Shown: positions 16,731-25,177 of the stretch, piece after piece | Layout of the letters: each line of letters starts with the position of its first letter | Numbering within the stretch: the stretch's first letter is position 1 | Source: an uncultured Paracoccaceae bacterium | Lineage (GTDB): Bacteria > Pseudomonadota > Alphaproteobacteria > Rhodobacterales > Rhodobacteraceae | Reading direction: 5' to 3' | Assembly (NCBI GenBank): GCA_937922155.1 | Contig: CAKZVL010000003.1 | Location: 1-42,223, forward strand | Length of the DNA stretch: 42,223 nucleotides | Notes under the pieces: model-generated | What the model was told of the DNA's origin: nothing | What the model saw: only the letters and a program-made list of their open reading frames with translations | Database searches by the model: none | Made by a program: the position numbers and the translations under genes

Positions 16731-17849
16731 CTAAAGATCAGTCCACGCCGCATCGTCATTGGATGAACGCTGGCACGCATCGACAAAGCTCACGCCATCC
16801 AAACCTTCCTGCAAGCCGACGATGGCGCTCCCATCGATATCCTGACCCATCATAACAGCGGCCGCCTCCCGATAAAGCGTCGCAAACGCCTCCAGATATC
16901 CTTCAGGATGACCCGCAGGGATCCGACTGACCGCCGCAGCCGCAGGATGCGCCGCAGCGCCACCTCGTGTGATCAATTGCGGGGCTTCACCCGCCTTGGT
17001 AAACCACAATTGATTAGGCTGTTCCTGTGCCCATTTGATTGATGCTTTGCTTCCGTAGACGGCCAAGGTCAAATTATTCTCATTCCCAATGGCGACCTGA
17101 CTGGCCCAAATATAACCGCAAGCGCCACTTTCAAACTGCAACCGCACACGGGCATCATCATCAACTAAGCGGCCTTTTACATGGGACGACAAATGTGCCC
17201 GGACAGACTTCGCTCGCGATCCTAGGACAAAACAGGATAGGTTATGGGCATGGGTGCCAATGTCGCCAATCGCGCCACCGCCCGCTTGGGCGGGATCGGT
17301 GCGCCACTTTGCCTGCTTATTGTCCGGCGCAGGGGCATCACTCAGCCAGTCTTGCAGATAATTCGCCTCCACCATGCGCACATCTCCCAATGCGCCTTCC
17401 GCCACCATCTGCCGTGCTTGGCGTATCATTGGATATCCCGTGTAGTTATGGGTCAAAAAGAAATGGCCATTTGATGCGTCTGCTGCAGCGATCAGGCTTT
17501 CGGCCTGCGCCAAGGTCGCAGTCATCGGCTTGTCGCATATAACCGAAATATCTTCGGCCAAGAACGCTTCGGCAATGGCGCCATGCAGATGGTTGGGCGT
17601 CACGATAGACACCACATCAATCCCATCATCGCGGGCGGCTTCGACTTTGGCCATTTCGCGAAAATCAGCATAAGACCGTTCCGGGTCAACACCCAACTCA
17701 GCGGCAGAGGCATGCGCGCGCGCAGCATCAGACGCAAACGCACCCGCGACTAAATCATAACAACCGTCAAGCCGCGCTGCGATCCGGTGCACGCCCCCGA
17801 TAAATGCGCCCTGACCACCGCCCACCATGCCAAGCCGAAGTTTTCTCAC
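16731..17849 (-). CDS. Gfo/Idh/MocA family oxidoreductase
   Basis: This 372-residue NAD(P)-dependent sugar or sugar-derivative dehydrogenase has the N-terminal Rossmann motif GMVGGGQGAFIGG (about 7-19), SIVTPNHLH and the EKP-equivalent as CDKPMT. The C-terminal domain carries GGGAIGDIGTHAHNL, giving the Asp and His (DxxxH) typical of active family members. The start is GTG 17849, one base after the preceding isomerase stop. It is the last gene of the eight-gene sugar operon. By position and family it is a candidate for one redox step of a 3-keto-glycoside route. Substrate and direction are inferred only. Confidence 0.88.
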   Translation of the reverse strand: MRKLRLGMVGGGQGAFIGGVHRIAARLDGCYDLVAGAFASDAARAHASAAELGVDPERSYADFREMAKVEAARDDGIDVVSIVTPNHLHGAIAEAFLAEDISVICDKPMTATLAQAESLIAAADASNGHFFLTHNYTGYPMIRQARQMVAEGALGDVRMVEANYLQDWLSDAPAPDNKQAKWRTDPAQAGGGAIGDIGTHAHNLSCFVLGSRAKSVRAHLSSHVKGRLVDDDARVRLQFESGACGYIWASQVAIGNENNLTLAVYGSKASIKWAQEQPNQLWFTKAGEAPQLITRGGAAAHPAAAAVSRIPAGHPEGYLEAFATLYREAAAVMMGQDIDGSAIVGLQEGLDGVSFVDACQRSSNDDAAWTDL

Positions 17850-17850
17850 C

Positions 17851-18903
17851 TCAAAAACCCATCATCTTGTGCAAAGCAGCCGTATCTGAACTGCCACCCG
17901 CAAAATCATCAAACGCTTTGTCCGTACGACGAATGATGTGATCTGCAATAAAGGACGCGCCTTCCGCGGCACCTTGCTCTGGATGCTTAAGACAGCATTC
18001 CCATTCCAGCACGGCCCAGCCCTCAAACCCATATTGGGTCAGCTTAGAAAAAATGCCCCTGAAATCCACCTGACCATCGCCAAGCGACCGGAAACGCCCC
18101 GCCCGTTCCGTCCAATCGGCGTAGCCCGAATAGACTCCTTGCCGCCCATTTGGATTAAACTCTGCATCCTTTACGTGGAACGCGCTGATACGGTCATGAT
18201 AGATGTCGATAAACGCCAAATAATCCAATTGCTGCAAAAGGAAGTGCGACGGATCATAGGTGATCCTACAACGCTCATGATTGTCCACCGCCGCCAAGAA
18301 TCGTTCAAACGTTGTGCCATCAAACAGGTCTTCACCGGGGTGAATCTCAAATCCAAAATCGACCCCATGGGCGTCATAAACATCCAATATTGGTTTCCAC
18401 CGACGCGCGAGTTCACCAAAGGCTTCCTCGATCAAACCCGCCGGGCGCTGTGGCCACGGATACAGATAAGGGAAAGCAAGTGAGCCGGAAAAACCAACCG
18501 CCCCCGACAAACCTAAATGCTGGGATGCCTTGGCCACCTTCGTGACCTGATCAACGGCCCATACCTGACGGTCCGCGGGCCTCTGATGCAACGCTTCCGG
18601 GGCAAAGGCATCAAATGCGGCATCATAGGCTGGATGCACCGCAACAAGCTGGCCTTGCAAATGACAAGACAGCTCAGTGATCGCAACGCCATGTTCACCG
18701 CAAACGCCCGCTATTTCATCGCAATAGGTTTTACTCTCCGCCGCTTTGTCTAGATCAATGACCCGCGCATCCCATGACGGAAGTTGCACGCCCTTATACC
18801 CCAAATCGGCCGCCCATTTCACAATCGAAGACAGCGAATTAAACGGCGTTTCATCCCCCATAAATTGGGCAAGGAAAATGGCAGGGCCTTTAATGGAACT
18901 CAT
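17851..18903 (-). CDS. Sugar phosphate isomerase/epimerase-like TIM-barrel enzyme
   Basis: The 350-residue protein has the xylose-isomerase-like TIM-barrel fold. Putative metal ligands lie in FEIHPGEDLF, TYDPSHF, AFHVKDAEF and VLEWECC, the strand-end positions expected for Glu, Asp, His and Glu. The family includes isomerases and epimerases and also 3-keto-sugar eliminases and hydratases. ATG 18903 is preceded by GGAGAG at a good distance. It is flanked by two Gfo/Idh/MocA genes, the neighbourhood typical of 3-keto-glycoside enzymes. A simple isomerase role remains possible. Confidence 0.85.
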   Translation of the reverse strand: MSSIKGPAIFLAQFMGDETPFNSLSSIVKWAADLGYKGVQLPSWDARVIDLDKAAESKTYCDEIAGVCGEHGVAITELSCHLQGQLVAVHPAYDAAFDAFAPEALHQRPADRQVWAVDQVTKVAKASQHLGLSGAVGFSGSLAFPYLYPWPQRPAGLIEEAFGELARRWKPILDVYDAHGVDFGFEIHPGEDLFDGTTFERFLAAVDNHERCRITYDPSHFLLQQLDYLAFIDIYHDRISAFHVKDAEFNPNGRQGVYSGYADWTERAGRFRSLGDGQVDFRGIFSKLTQYGFEGWAVLEWECCLKHPEQGAAEGASFIADHIIRRTDKAFDDFAGGSSDTAALHKMMGF

Positions 18904-18927
18904 TGTTTAACTCTCCGTCTTTCAGGG

Positions 18928-20049
18928 TCACGTCAGAAGCATGCGGGCTTGATCAGGCAATAAAACGTCAGGACGCTCGCAAGTCGTTGTCATTGTCATA
19001 ACTTGACCAGACTCCCCCGCTTCTAAGATGGCCGTCATAACCTCAACAACATGGGTCGCATAGGCGTCGTTACATCGATGCTGGTGACCAGCCGCAATGG
19101 ACAAGGCCATATCGGCCAAACCAGCACCACGATAATTGGCACGCACCTCTTCAAAGTTCGGAACGCTAAACGGATGCTCCCAAGATTTTTCAACCGGCGC
19201 CGCACCCGGCGCCGTCACCGTCAACACGCCGCCAAAGAAGTTCGGGTCAGGGACGTTCATGGTCCCCTCTGTGCCATAAAGCTCCATGATGGGGTGGGTA
19301 CTGGCGACAACATCCCAGCTGGCCAGCAAGGTAATGATCGCTCCGCTTTTAAACGACAACACCGCATGAATGGTTGTGGGCGTTTCAACCGATACGGTTT
19401 CACCATTACGCGGACCATTCGCGATTGTGCGCTCTTCCCGCGCCGCACCGGTAAAGCTTGTGACCTTTTCAACTGGCCCCAATAGCTGCACCAAATTGCA
19501 AATGTAATATGGCCCAAGATCAAGGATCGGACCCCCGCCTTTCTGGAAAAAGAAGTCCGGGTTGGGATGCCAGTCTTCCATCCCGCTGGACATAACCACG
19601 GCGGTGCCGGACATGACCTTACCGACCTCACCTGCATCGATCAGATTACGTGCCAACTGATGGCTGCCCCCCATAAACGTATCCGGGGCAGACCCAATGC
19701 GCAGACCCTTTGATCGTGCTATGTCACCCAGCTCCTGCGCCTCCGCGAGGCTCAGAACAAATGGCTTTTCGGAATAAACATGCTTGCCAGCCTGCAAAAT
19801 GGCACGGGACACCTCAACATGCGCTGCCGGGACCGTGAGATTGATGATAAGATCAACATCATCAGCTGCCAACAACCCGTCAACCGTTTCAGCTCGCACG
19901 CCAAATTCCTTGGCCCGCGCAGTGGCGTTGTCCATGTTGATGTCCGCAACCGCGACAATCGTGTACCCCTTAAACGTTGGGGCAAGCTTCAAATAAGCCG
20001 CCGAAATATTTCCGCATCCAATGATGCCAACGCCCAATTCCTTAGTCAT
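18928..20049 (-). CDS. Gfo/Idh/MocA family oxidoreductase
   Basis: This 373-residue NAD(P)-dependent oxidoreductase has the Rossmann motif GIIGCGNISAAY near the N-terminus and the cofactor-site motif HVYSEKPF. The C-terminal domain contains GGGPILDLGPYYICNL, in which Tyr follows the catalytic-region Asp instead of the His seen in the sister gene at 16731-17849. The two are therefore different subgroups and probably catalyse different steps. I chose ATG 20049, which overlaps the upstream isomerase gene by 8 bases; the frame extends to 20097, but that part lies inside the neighbour. Confidence 0.87.
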   Translation of the reverse strand: MTKELGVGIIGCGNISAAYLKLAPTFKGYTIVAVADINMDNATARAKEFGVRAETVDGLLAADDVDLIINLTVPAAHVEVSRAILQAGKHVYSEKPFVLSLAEAQELGDIARSKGLRIGSAPDTFMGGSHQLARNLIDAGEVGKVMSGTAVVMSSGMEDWHPNPDFFFQKGGGPILDLGPYYICNLVQLLGPVEKVTSFTGAAREERTIANGPRNGETVSVETPTTIHAVLSFKSGAIITLLASWDVVASTHPIMELYGTEGTMNVPDPNFFGGVLTVTAPGAAPVEKSWEHPFSVPNFEEVRANYRGAGLADMALSIAAGHQHRCNDAYATHVVEVMTAILEAGESGQVMTMTTTCERPDVLLPDQARMLLT

Positions 20050-20806
20050 ACGTCTTCTCCCAAAGCGTGGTGAACGCCGCAGCAGACGTGCGGGCATAGG
20101 CTATGGGATCGCTCGGCTTATCATGTTCCAGCGCATAGATCAGATCCGCAGACGCGCTGCGGCACGCCTGCAAGAGCGCGGCCCAGTCCATTGTACCCGC
20201 GCCAAGATCTGCCCAACCATCTTCGTCCACGTTGGTGCCATCGGCCGCAATGTCTTTGACATGGATGCACGACAAACGACTGCCGTACATTTTTACATAT
20301 TCCATTGGATCACGGCGCCCACGCACAATCCACGCTAGATCCGCTTCCCATGTCATATCCGGTGCCTTACCCAATAGAATGTCCATCGGCGTGCTGCCAT
20401 CCGCAAGGGCAACGAATTCAAAATCATGGTTGTGCCAGCCAAAGGAAATACCCTCAGCCGCATATAGCTTTGCAGCCGCGTTCAACCGCGCAGCCAGTTC
20501 TTCGTAGCCCTTGGCCGTTGTGGGTCGATCCTTTTCATCAAGGTACGGGGCAAAAACGCGCGACATGCCCATGGTTTTCACAATAGCCATCGTTGCTGCA
20601 AAATCAGCCTCAATATCAGCCAAAGCCATATGACCCGTCGGCATGGCGATCCCATTCGCATCCATCGCTGCACGGTAGGCAGCAGGGTCTGCGTAAACGC
20701 CACCATACCCTTCGACATGGCGAATTCCCATTGCGGGCAGTTCAGCCAAAAGGGCGATTTGATCGGCGTGTTCCCGCATTGAATATAGCTGAAGTGCAAG
20801 CGTCAT
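20042..20806 (-). CDS. Sugar phosphate isomerase/epimerase-like TIM-barrel enzyme
   Basis: The 254-residue xylose-isomerase-like TIM barrel has likely metal and substrate residues in FGWHNHDFEF, WEADLAWIV, CIHVKDIAAD and YALEHDKPSD. It is about 100 residues shorter than the isomerase at 17851 and belongs to another subgroup; proteins of this size and motif set are often annotated as IolE/IolI-like or 3-keto-sugar-acting. ATG 20806 has AGGGAA upstream. It lies between the ABC-transporter ATPase and a Gfo/Idh/MocA gene, overlapping the latter's start. Confidence 0.85.
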   Translation of the reverse strand: MTLALQLYSMREHADQIALLAELPAMGIRHVEGYGGVYADPAAYRAAMDANGIAMPTGHMALADIEADFAATMAIVKTMGMSRVFAPYLDEKDRPTTAKGYEELAARLNAAAKLYAAEGISFGWHNHDFEFVALADGSTPMDILLGKAPDMTWEADLAWIVRGRRDPMEYVKMYGSRLSCIHVKDIAADGTNVDEDGWADLGAGTMDWAALLQACRSASADLIYALEHDKPSDPIAYARTSAAAFTTLWEKTYD

Positions 20807-20821
20807 GTTGTTTTCCCTAAG

Positions 20822-21901
20822 TTAGAGACGGATCTCAGTTGTTTTGTCGAATAGATGCAGCCGCGCTGCGTCAAACCCAATTGCCAGTGTTTCGCCCGAC
20901 TTCAGGCCAGATTGCCCCGCCGTGCGCACACGAACAGACTGGCCTGCGAAGTTGACCCAAACCAATGTGTCAGACCCCATCGGTTCCACGATATCAATCT
21001 CGGCCGTACCGGAATAAGTCGCGCCCTTCGCGGCCTCGCCTGTCAGAATATGCTCAGGACGAATACCCAGCCATGCCGCCCCATTGGTCTGCGCGTCTGC
21101 GGCAAATTCATACCCTGTCACATCGACACTAAACCCATCACAATTGAACACTTTTCCGTCCAACTGCCCGGTAAACAAATTCATCGCAGGCGACCCAATA
21201 AAATCCGCCACGTACTTGTTGCACGGCTTGGCATAAATGACCTCAGGCGTATCCAGCTGCATGATCATCCCGTCTTTCATGATCGAAATACGGTCCGCCA
21301 GCGTCATCGCCTCAACCTGATCATGGGTCACATAGATCATTGTGTTCTTTAACTGCTGATGCAGACGCTTTAGCTCAACCCGCAAATCGGTGCGCAGCTT
21401 TGCATCCAAGTTTGATAACGGTTCATCAAACAAGAACACATCCACATCCCGCACCAGCGCACGGCCAATCGCAACGCGCTGCCGCTGTCCACCAGACAAG
21501 GCGCCGGGTTTACGGTCTAGCAAGGGTGCAATCTGCAAAATCTCTGCGGCGCGATCGACGCGTTTCTTGATTTCGTCTTTCGGGACCTTCGCGTTCTTTA
21601 GACCGAACATCAGGTTCCCGCGCACCGTCATCTGCGGGTAAAGCGCATAGGATTGAAACACCATTCCGATCCCACGATCAGATGGCTCAGCCCAAGTGAC
21701 ATTGCGACCCTTGATAAAGATCTGCCCATCTGTGACGTCCAATAGCCCAGCAATGCAGTTCAACAGTGTCGATTTTCCGCAACCCGATGATCCAAGCAAG
21801 ACCAAAAATTCGCCTTCTTGGATGTCGATGTTCAGATCCTTCAAAACTTTGACCGCACCAAAGTTCAAATCCAGGTTTTTGATTTCTACTGAGTTTACCA
21901 T
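20822..21901 (-). CDS. Sugar ABC transporter ATP-binding protein (MalK/UgpC type)
   Basis: The 359-residue CUT1-type ATPase has Walker A GSSGCGKST (37-45), signature LSGGQ (135-139), Walker B FLFDEP (156-161) and the switch His in YVTHDQ. A C-terminal regulatory OB/TOBE region of about 110 residues includes GIRPEH. ATG 21901 gives the standard MVNSVEIKNLDLNFG start, 4 bases after the permease stop; the 20-residue upstream extension overlaps that permease and is rejected. It energises the two permeases encoded just upstream. Confidence 0.93.
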   Translation of the reverse strand: MVNSVEIKNLDLNFGAVKVLKDLNIDIQEGEFLVLLGSSGCGKSTLLNCIAGLLDVTDGQIFIKGRNVTWAEPSDRGIGMVFQSYALYPQMTVRGNLMFGLKNAKVPKDEIKKRVDRAAEILQIAPLLDRKPGALSGGQRQRVAIGRALVRDVDVFLFDEPLSNLDAKLRTDLRVELKRLHQQLKNTMIYVTHDQVEAMTLADRISIMKDGMIMQLDTPEVIYAKPCNKYVADFIGSPAMNLFTGQLDGKVFNCDGFSVDVTGYEFAADAQTNGAAWLGIRPEHILTGEAAKGATYSGTAEIDIVEPMGSDTLVWVNFAGQSVRVRTAGQSGLKSGETLAIGFDAARLHLFDKTTEIRL

Positions 21902-21905
21902 AAGA

Positions 21906-22811
21906 TCAGCCTTTGACTGCGCCCGCGGCAATGCCGCGCACAAAAAGTTTGCCAGAGGCAAAGTAAATGATGAGTGGGACCAAACCGGTCAGCAACGTTG
22001 CCGCCATGTTGACGTTATATTCCTTAACGCCCTGAACCGAATTGACGATGTTATTCAGCTGCACCGTCATCGGATAGGTCGCAGGCTTGGTATAGATTAC
22101 GCCGAACAAGAAATCGTTCCAAATCCCAGTAACCTGCAAAATAACCGCAACCACAAAAATTGGCAGCGCCATCGGCAACATGATCTGGAAATAAATCTGC
22201 CAAAAACCGGCGCCATCCACACGGGCCGCTTTAAACAGCTCTTCCGGGATGGAAGCGAAGTAATTTCGAAACAAAAGCGTCAAAATCGGCATGCCAAAGA
22301 TCGTGTGGACCAACACCAACCCACCGATCGACCCCATCAATCCCAGTTCACGCAGCAGGATCACAATGGGATAAAGCATAGTCTGATAAGGTATAAAGGC
22401 GCCAATAATCAGGATCGTGAAAAACACCTCAGACCCTTTGAACTTCCAATTCGACAAGGCATAGCCGTTCACCGATGCGATCGCGATAGACAGCACAATG
22501 GAAGGGATCAGAATACGAACCGAATTGCCAAATCCGCGCGACAGTCCATCGCAGTTGATGCCCGTACAGGCCTGCGACCACGCCTTCACCCAAGGTTCAA
22601 ACGTAACCTCCAAAGGCGGGCCAAATACATTGCCCATACGAATTTCCGGCATACCCTTCAGCGAGGTAACGATCATGACATACAGCGGCAAAAGGTAGTA
22701 CACCGAAACCAAGATCAATGTGCCGTAAAGGAATATGTTGCCGCGCGAAAACGCTTTCTTCGGCTTTGGTCCGCGTGGACCTGCCGCCATGTTAGTTGTC
22801 ACATCAGCCAC
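21906..22811 (-). CDS. Carbohydrate ABC transporter permease (MalG-like)
   Basis: This 301-residue inner-membrane permease has six spans and the cytoplasmic EAA loop as ELFKAARVDGAGFWQIYFQIMLP, which docks on the ATPase. The first span is LYGTLILVSVYYLLPLYVMIVTSL. I prefer GTG 22811 because GGAGGG lies about 7 bases upstream and it overlaps the preceding permease stop by 8 bases. TTG 22826 and ATG 22790 are alternatives. The large loop after span 1 (about residues 50-90) carries two Cys within ACTGINC, which may form a periplasmic disulfide. Confidence 0.9.
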   Translation of the reverse strand: MADVTTNMAAGPRGPKPKKAFSRGNIFLYGTLILVSVYYLLPLYVMIVTSLKGMPEIRMGNVFGPPLEVTFEPWVKAWSQACTGINCDGLSRGFGNSVRILIPSIVLSIAIASVNGYALSNWKFKGSEVFFTILIIGAFIPYQTMLYPIVILLRELGLMGSIGGLVLVHTIFGMPILTLLFRNYFASIPEELFKAARVDGAGFWQIYFQIMLPMALPIFVVAVILQVTGIWNDFLFGVIYTKPATYPMTVQLNNIVNSVQGVKEYNVNMAATLLTGLVPLIIYFASGKLFVRGIAAGAVKG

Positions 22812-23721
22812 GCTTGCGCCCTCCAAATTCGAGATAGGCCCAAGGGATCAAGATCACCACAACAGAGCAAAGCATCATCGTAGACGCCGCAAAGCCTTGC
22901 CCAAGATTTTGGGCGCGGAACATCAACTCGATCACATACTTTGCCGGTACTTCTGACGATAGCCCTGGCCCACCGCCGGTCTGGGCAACGACCAGATCAT
23001 AAAGCTTGATGATACCCGACGCGATCAACACAAGCGCTGTGACAAACACAGGCCGCATCATGGGAATGATCACAACCAGATAAGTCTTGATCGTTCCGAT
23101 CCCATCAACCTTAGCCGCTTTCCATATGTCTTCATCAATGCCGCGCAATCCCGCCAGCATAATGCACATGATCAAACCTGATCCTTGCCAAATCCCGGCA
23201 ATCAGCAGCCCAAAAATCACAATATCTGGATTGTTGAGCGGATCAAAATTAAACGACCCCCACCCCCAGCTACGAACAAGGCTCTGAAGACCAAAATCGG
23301 GATTCAAAATCCACTGCCAAGCGAGCCCCGTCACAACGAAAGACAGCGCAAACGGATAAAGAAAAATAGTCCGAAAAGCGCTCTCGAACCTGATCTTGCG
23401 ATCAAGGCAGGCCGCAAGAGTAAAGCCGATCACGAGGGTCAGGATCATGGAACAAAAGCCATAGATCGCAAGGTTCTTGATCGAAATAATCCAGCGATCA
23501 GAAGACCAAAGCCGTTCATACTGATCAAAACCAACCCAATTCGTTTTGGGTAACATGCGCGATCCGGTGAACGAATAGACAACCGTCCAGAGTGTTCCGC
23601 CAACAAAAACCACCAGCGCCGTCAAGATCATGGGGATCGAGGCAAGCTTGGCCATCTTGTTCTTAAACAACCGACTTGGCCGCTTGACAGATTGAGACGT
23701 AGGGTCCGAGACCACGGTCAT
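22804..23721 (-). CDS. Carbohydrate ABC transporter permease (MalF-like)
   Basis: The 305-residue permease partners the MalG-like protein. The N-terminal cytoplasmic tail precedes a span at about residues 28-52 (SIPMILTALVVFVGGTLWTV), and the EAA loop reads DIWKAAKVDGIGTIKTYLVVIIP. It lacks the large MalF-specific periplasmic P2 domain, as is usual for glucose/mannose-type CUT1 systems. ATG 23721 is about 80 bases after the binding-protein stop; the gap holds a hairpin. It precedes and overlaps the second permease gene. Confidence 0.92.
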   Translation of the reverse strand: MTVVSDPTSQSVKRPSRLFKNKMAKLASIPMILTALVVFVGGTLWTVVYSFTGSRMLPKTNWVGFDQYERLWSSDRWIISIKNLAIYGFCSMILTLVIGFTLAACLDRKIRFESAFRTIFLYPFALSFVVTGLAWQWILNPDFGLQSLVRSWGWGSFNFDPLNNPDIVIFGLLIAGIWQGSGLIMCIMLAGLRGIDEDIWKAAKVDGIGTIKTYLVVIIPMMRPVFVTALVLIASGIIKLYDLVVAQTGGGPGLSSEVPAKYVIELMFRAQNLGQGFAASTMMLCSVVVILIPWAYLEFGGRKRG

Positions 23722-23760
23722 CGTGTCGGCTCCAAATTAGGAAAATCTATAGGCGTAAGT

Positions 23761-23787
23761 GGCCCGGCAGCGCATTACTGCCGAGCC
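23761..23787 (-). promoter_or_regulatory. Hairpin between binding-protein and permease genes
   Basis: Arms 23761-23770 (GGCCCGGCAG) and 23778-23787 (CTGCCGAGCC) form a 10-bp stem with one G-U pair and a 7-base loop. No T-run follows. In CUT1 operons such hairpins stabilise the binding-protein mRNA and lower expression of the permeases downstream, which is the likely role here. Confidence 0.55.
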
Positions 23788-23804
23788 TGTCCGTGAGGGG
23801 ACGT

Positions 23805-25034
23805 TTAGTCAGCAGCTTCGATGATGTCAGCGTATCGAGCTTGCGCTTCTGCTGCTGTCATATCACCTGCCCAGAACTGTGCTTGCAGATCTTCAAGCTG
23901 CAACTGAGTGTCCTGCGAAAAGGTAATGTCTGCAGACGGCAACACACCGCCATCAGCAAGGATGCCAAGACCCTTTTGCATGCAGCCGTTTGCAGACGAC
24001 ATGTCAATGTCACCCCGCACAGGCAAAGATCCCTTTGCAAGGTTAAAGGAAACTTGAACCTCAGGCGAAATCAACAACGCTGCCAGCTCTTTCTGCGCCG
24101 CAGTGATTTCTGGGTCATCGTTGACAGGGAAATAGAACGCATCGCCACCTGTATCCAGAACAGGGTTCAAGCCAAGACCCGGCAGGCAAGAATAATCTTC
24201 GCCTTCCACTTGCTCTGCAACAGAAAATTCGCCCTGCGCCCAATCACCCATAATCTGCGCACCGGCCGTACCAGTGATAACCATGTTTGTGGCTTGGTTC
24301 CAATCTTGGACATTGGATTCAGCTGCAAACGCACGTGCCGCTGCAACTGCTTCAAAGGCAGCGGTGTATTCAGGGCCGCGTGCAACATCAGCGTTCTTGT
24401 CGATGTTAACAGCGTTCCATGCCTCTTGACCCGCAACCGCAAGGGTGATCGCACCGAATGCGATGTTCTGCTGCCAACCTTGCTGACCCATGGCCAACGG
24501 CAACGTACCCGCCGCTTGCAGATCATCAGCGGTTTCTACAAATTCATACCAATCGGTCGGAACATCAAGGCCCGCTTTTTGATAAGCATCATGTGACAAC
24601 CAAATCCACTGAGCAGAGTGAATATTGACGGGAACACAGAAAATCTTGCCGTCCAATGTACAGGCGTCCAGCAATGATGATGGGTTCACAATATCAGCCC
24701 AGCCACCCGCTTCAGCAACGTCTGTCAGATCAAGCAATAGACCCGCTTCAATCAGCTCCTCGGCCTGACGACCGTGGTTGAGCTGAGTAGCCGCCATTGG
24801 GTCACCGCCAAGGATGCGTGAAATAATGATAGGGCGGGCCGTCCCGCCAGAGCCTGCAATCGCGCCATCAACCCAAGTGTTGCCTGTCGCATTCCATGCT
24901 TCAGCAAACTTTGAAACGGCTGCCGCTTCACCGCCGGATGTCCACCAATGGGTGACCTCCAGTTCAACAGCATTCGCAGTGGACGCAGCCGTCATAGCCG
25001 TTCCGACCAACAAGGCCTTCATTACTTTAGACAT
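23805..25034 (-). CDS. Sugar ABC transporter substrate-binding protein (GtsA/glucose-mannose-like)
   Basis: This 409-residue periplasmic receptor is the first gene of the sugar operon. The signal peptide has a likely cleavage after TANA (residue 22). The mature start contains VTHWWTSGGEAAAV and an AGSGGTA loop, closely resembling the glucose-type binding protein GtsA of Pseudomonas, so a gluco-configured sugar or glycoside is a reasonable ligand. Later AQLNHG and AQWIWLSHDAYQKAGLD fit family 1 sugar-binding proteins. GGGAGG precedes ATG 25034. A hairpin follows the gene. Ligand identity is inferred. Confidence 0.9.
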   Translation of the reverse strand: MSKVMKALLVGTAMTAASTANAVELEVTHWWTSGGEAAAVSKFAEAWNATGNTWVDGAIAGSGGTARPIIISRILGGDPMAATQLNHGRQAEELIEAGLLLDLTDVAEAGGWADIVNPSSLLDACTLDGKIFCVPVNIHSAQWIWLSHDAYQKAGLDVPTDWYEFVETADDLQAAGTLPLAMGQQGWQQNIAFGAITLAVAGQEAWNAVNIDKNADVARGPEYTAAFEAVAAARAFAAESNVQDWNQATNMVITGTAGAQIMGDWAQGEFSVAEQVEGEDYSCLPGLGLNPVLDTGGDAFYFPVNDDPEITAAQKELAALLISPEVQVSFNLAKGSLPVRGDIDMSSANGCMQKGLGILADGGVLPSADITFSQDTQLQLEDLQAQFWAGDMTAAEAQARYADIIEAAD

Positions 25035-25090
25035 CTTTTTCCTCCCAGAAAATGCGGATTCCCGCTAGTGATTTCGTGATTACGCCTTTA

Positions 25091-25104
25091 TGCAATCGAT
25101 TACA
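25091..25104. promoter_or_regulatory. LacI-family operator-like palindrome
   Basis: TGCAATCGATTACA is a near-perfect palindrome (one mismatched pair) with the central CG step typical of LacI-family operators. It lies 57 bases upstream of the binding-protein start, in the 143-base gap shared with the divergent LacI gene. A weaker related sequence, TGTAATTGATCA, occurs at 25140-25151. The adjacent LacI protein is the obvious candidate to bind here. Confidence 0.65.
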
Positions 25105-25177
25105 TTCCAACTGGGATTGAATGTTATGTCAAGAAAATATGTAATTGATCAGACTACAAAGTAGGATACAGGACAAC

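Noticed and set aside
21696-22883. Long plus-strand open frame (395 codons) opposite the sugar transporter ATPase and permease genes
   Set aside because: It is antisense to two genes with clear motifs. Its product is rich in His, Arg and Gln with no domain, typical of the mirror frame of a GC-biased membrane protein gene.
23793-24596. Plus-strand open frame of 267 codons opposite the sugar-binding protein gene
   Set aside because: The minus strand encodes a complete binding protein with signal peptide and GtsA-like motifs; this is its antisense frame.
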